64,000 nt of DNA from positions 53,269,624 to 53,333,623 of the forward strand of contig CM049308.1 in the NCBI GenBank assembly GCA_026874595.1, in the 5' to 3' direction. Under the pieces are notes generated by a model that searched no databases, was not told the origin of the DNA, and saw nothing but the letters and a program-made list of their open reading frames with translations. This stretch comes from Sipunculus nudus (taxonomy: Eukaryota; Annelida; Sipuncula; Golfingiida; Sipunculidae). Numbering within the stretch: position 1 is the first letter of the stretch; each line of letters opens with the position of its first letter. Below are positions 60,479-64,000 of this stretch, one piece after another. The translations under genes were made by a program, and so were the position numbers.

Positions 60479-61882
60479 CATATCATATTATATCATATCA
60501 TACTGGGCTCGAAACTGGCAACAGTTTCTTCTGGAACAAGAATCAGCCGAAACCCTGGAAAAGAAGCACGAGGAAAACGAAACTGCTAGAACAGTGTCAT
60601 AAGAACAGGTATCACAAGTATAACTTGTCACAGGTATAAAAATGACGTGTAAATCAATGCAAGATTAACCGGTACATGATTCCACGCACTAAAGATTATG
60701 TGCTGATTCAATGTCCTATTTTATAAGACATGGATCAACTAGATAAAAGAAAACGCCAAGCGATCACTGCCAGCCTTCTAGTGCCATTTCGATCCTTTGA
60801 CAATACAGAACCTCCGTTAAGCGTCAGAGTGCCATTACATCTTGATGAGGATGCAAATATTTTCGTCATTTTTTACAGCGCCCCAAAATCTACAGGTAAT
60901 TTGTCACATAAAATAAACAGACCAATCGTTAGATATGTTTGTGTACTTTCTGATAACACCTACCATGTGCGAGAAATATTCCTTTCAACTGCGCATATTG
61001 GTGAATCCTCCTGCATGTTTGTTGAATTTCTGACCGCATGAACGAAAGCGTGTTCCATACCGGTTACTGGACGATAGCCAACTTGTATTAGACGCAGTAA
61101 ATGATCTGATACAAAAGATATATATTTCGGCTATGGAGTGTACGATGTTGGAAATAATGTCAAGGTCAAAAGTAAATATCAGGTACAAATCTGTGACACA
61201 GGACTAATATTGTGCTCCAATTTCAGCCATACTGGAAATCTAATGCAAACAGAAAGGAAAAAAGGAAAAAAGAAAAGGAAAAAAATTGAAACGATGTTTG
61301 CACTCGGGTCGACCTAAGAAGGTCCACTTATAAATTTTATTTGACAAAAATATGGATATAGAAATAACTCCATATAAGCCTCTCGTTCTACCGGAGGGGG
61401 AGTCTTAATTAAAGATCAAATGACTGTGCTGATTGGAGATTAAAGGAGTAAAACTAATTGTATTTTTTAACTTACTGCTTTAGAAAGGATTTAACTCCCT
61501 TGATATATAGACAAAATGTTTAACAGGGCTGAAACTGAACTGAAATCCTGAAACTGCATGTCGCAGTTCAAATGTATGTTCTCTCTGTAGGGAGCAAAAG
61601 CTTGTTAGCTTCGTCTATTGCTTGTGCTCAAAAACCGGAGACTAACATGACAGGGGGAACCCGATAAAGTCACACTCGGTGCAAGGTTCCCTAAAAGACT
61701 GGTCATCTGAAATCAATACCTACAATGTTTCATTGCTGTATTACTGGTTCCGCACTGCGTATATATATACCGGTTTCCTTAGCCCATAGAAAGCAGGTAT
61801 ACATTTTATTCATCGGTCTCGCATTTAACAATACATGCAATGATAATCACTATAAATTTTGATCTATGTTTTACAAGACGAG

Positions 61883-61884
<2 letters not shown>

Positions 61885-61913
<29 letters not shown>

Positions 61914-61926
61914 TAATAATAATAAT
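61885..61926. repeat. (ATA)n microsatellite
   Basis: ATA trinucleotide run with one interruption. Confidence 0.9.
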
Positions 61927-62376
61927 ACCATAATTTGCGTATTCAAGTGTGGTCTCAAGAAAAGCGCTATTCCGGTGTAAACCCAGCTGGAATTCACGTC
62001 CTATTGCCGCCAAACTCTCTCCGCAGACACGCCCTAATCCAAACTCGACAGGTTTATGAAATGTAAACTTATTTATTTTACATTGATTTTACAAATATTT
62101 CTTATAACTAATCGCGGCAAACGCAACCTCAGATGGTTGCGTTTGGTAGTCTGTAGGATCGGAGGAAACCGGAGGACCCTGAGAAAACTACCGTCCATGG
62201 CAACTACAGCCCACTCTCATTGACACGCCCGGGTTGCCAGCGGAGAGAGCGGAGCGTATTACCCCTCAACTGTCCGTGCCTCCCAGTTTCTCGAAACCGC
62301 TAATGGGAACATTTTGCGTACACGCTAAAACCCGGATGACACAGATCACATCCGAAATTATTGTTATACCGTTATA

Positions 62377-62393
62377 TTAATAATAATAATAAT

Positions 62394-62426
<33 letters not shown>

Positions 62427-62430
62427 TATA
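62377..62430. repeat. (ATA)n microsatellite at the 3' end of Helitron-like element B
   Basis: ATA trinucleotide run adjoining the CTAG end of element B copy 2. Confidence 0.9.
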
Positions 62431-62431
62431 A

Positions 62432-63588
62432 CTAGAATACGGGGAGTCGACAAGCGGCTTCGTGTACCCGCTTAAACCAGAGTGGGACGGGTGAAGTGAG
62501 GTATGGATTGATTGGCAAGGGGAAATAGAGAGAGGTGTATTGCACATTAGCATGGACGTCTGCAGCCGAATTGTGTATGTAGGTGGCGCCACCTGCCACA
62601 AAATCCAGAAAGTTATCCAAGGTGTATACAATTACAACATTTTAGGCAGATAAGTCAAACCACTGCCGATATATGAGTGATTTAATCCCACGGCAGACAA
62701 ATAGACGGACGCTGTTCAAAAATGGTTGCAGGTATTGTCACCAGTTTTGCGTATGTGAGATCTATACAAACATGCAAAGTTTCAGGAGGATACGTCAAAC
62801 CAGTCCTGAGATATAAGCCTGGATGTCTGAAGCCTGAACGTGAAAGTAGGTGGCGCCACCTGCCACAAAATCGAGAAAGCTATCCAAGATGTATATACAT
62901 GCACAATTTTAGGCAGATAAGTTGACCACTGACGAGGAATGAGTGATTTTGTCCCACGGCAGACAAACAGAAGGATTCTGTGCAAACATGGTTGCAGGTG
63001 GCGCCACCAGTTTTTCGTACGATAAAGAGCTATGTGGGATCTATACACATGTAAAATTTCAGGAGGATATGTCAAACCAGTCTTGAGATATAAGCTTGGA
63101 TGTCTGCAGCCTGAACGTGAATGTAGGTGGCGCAACCTGTCATAAATAAGGAAAGCTATCGAGGATGAATTCACATGGAAAACTTCAGGAGGATAAGTCA
63201 GACTACTGCAGAGATATGAGTAATTTTATCCCAAGGCAGATGAACAGATGGACGCTGTGCAAAAATGTTTGCAGATGGCGCCACCATTTTTATGTATGTT
63301 ATAAGGCTATCCAATGGCTACATTTGTGCAAATTTTTTTTTCCGATTGGTCAAACGAGTCCGAAGCTATGTGTGTTAATGTGTCAAAACAGACGCACAGA
63401 TGCACGCACTGGAGAGAGGAAAGGTCAGAGTTCAACCAAAATCAGGGCGCATTAGTTCACATGTGACCCGATCATAATTCCTAATTAAAAAAAAAATTCT
63501 GCCCAGTGGTTATGGAGGAGTTCTCCGGAAACCTATGCCTATGAAAACCTATAAGAATAAAGTATCCGCAAAAATCTGTTTTAGGGGA
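62432..63588 (-). mobile_element. Non-autonomous Helitron-like element B, copy 2
   Basis: On the minus strand it starts TCCCC after a host A (63589) and ends CTAG before a host T (62431). A 6-bp-stem hairpin (AAGCGG/CCGCTT, 62452-62473) lies about 17 nt before the end, the standard Helitron 3' arrangement. The interior has 270-280 bp units with GGTGGCGCCACC words, collinear with copy 1 at 19184-20351. No Rep/helicase. Confidence 0.7.
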
Positions 63589-64000
63589 TAAAATAAAAAT
63601 TATCTATGTTATAATAGACCGTATCCATAATGGACTTTTGTCACGGAACTCCTCTGCATGTGCCACACAACGGATATGCCTGTTCCTGGTCTTGAACTGT
63701 CAGAAATGATCCAAAGTGTGTCCTAAGAGGGTCCGTTTCCCCATTTGTTACCCATATCCTGAGATTATATCACTCAAAGGCTATGGCATCGCCTTCTATT
63801 GGAAACACACGGGCGCAACCTGCCAGAAACTCTCTGTATACGCAAGTCCAATCGGCCCATATCAAATGGCTCATTTCACCTCCAAACTGACCGTGTTACG
63901 GCAAAACAACTATGAACGTGTTCATGCTACATTTACGAACTTATCCATATAGATGGTAGGTCTAATACTTACTGCTATATATATATATACATATTACATT
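63589..64000. other. Terminal stretch, no gene seen
   Basis: 63720-63830 contains TTGTTACCCATATCCTGAG and GGGCGCAACCTGCCAG, resembling words in the tandem units of element A, so it may be a further diverged relative. No gene. Confidence 0.4.

Larger units (their letters stand above)
59517..62431. other. Upstream region of the minus-strand tetraspan gene
   Basis: 59550-60120 is locally richer in G+C and CG dinucleotides than its surroundings and is the likely promoter/5'UTR region. No clear TATA box is seen. Further on are a TA run (60419-60474), an (ATA)n run (61885-61926) and a 62120-62250 block with GGAGGAAACCGGAGGACC. No gene is supported here. Confidence 0.5.

Overview
The window reads as AT-rich nuclear DNA of a marine invertebrate. 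Genes are split by phase-consistent introns of up to about 26 kb, coding density is very low, and microsatellites (mostly TA/AT runs) and decayed transposable elements are dense. Helitron-like elements with internal tandem repeats, a short hairpin near each end and a GTCC microsatellite recall elements common in bivalve and other lophotrochozoan genomes, so a mollusc-like lophotrochozoan is my best guess. That placement is inference. There is no bacterial-style gene organisation.

Three genes can be supported. (1) The 3' half of a four-transmembrane claudin/PMP22-like gene lies on + at 6938-7721 (two exons; the first exon is not in the window). (2) A complete two-exon homologue of the vertebrate gene CXorf65 lies on + (exon 1 at 11772-11913, exon 2 at 22719-23056, 159 aa). 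A 10.8-kb intron separates the exons, and a candidate RFX X-box sits 88 bp upstream of the start codon. (3) A complete three-exon claudin/PMP22-like gene of 257 aa lies on - (59516-59210, 33275-33135, 27580-27255). Genes 1 and 3 share the same intron positions and phases (both phase 1), so they are probably paralogues. Both should encode plasma-membrane tetraspan proteins; CXorf65 has no established function.

The rest is introns and intergenic DNA filled with repeats. 1-6.9 kb: family D and E repeats and a hAT-like MITE. 7.7-11.7 kb: a fold-back element, a hAT-like MITE and simple repeats. 11.9-22.7 kb (CXorf65 intron): a recent tandem duplication, family E nested in family D with a 10-bp target duplication, a solo LTR nested in a Harbinger-like MITE, and a Helitron-like element nested in a second tandem-repeat element. 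23-33 kb: a second Harbinger-like MITE, a second solo LTR and a dead non-LTR retrotransposon. 33-59 kb (intron 1 of gene 3): a tRNA-derived SINE and a relic, a third Harbinger-like MITE, an old tandem duplication, a 1.5-kb TIR element and a hammerhead-ribozyme-like motif between two TA runs. 59.5-64 kb: the gene 3 promoter region and a second Helitron-like copy.

I see no multi-gene novel system. The most interesting items are the hammerhead-like motif, the nested elements whose boundaries can be read directly, the X-box upstream of CXorf65, and possible cryptic or duplicated exons of the two tetraspan genes.
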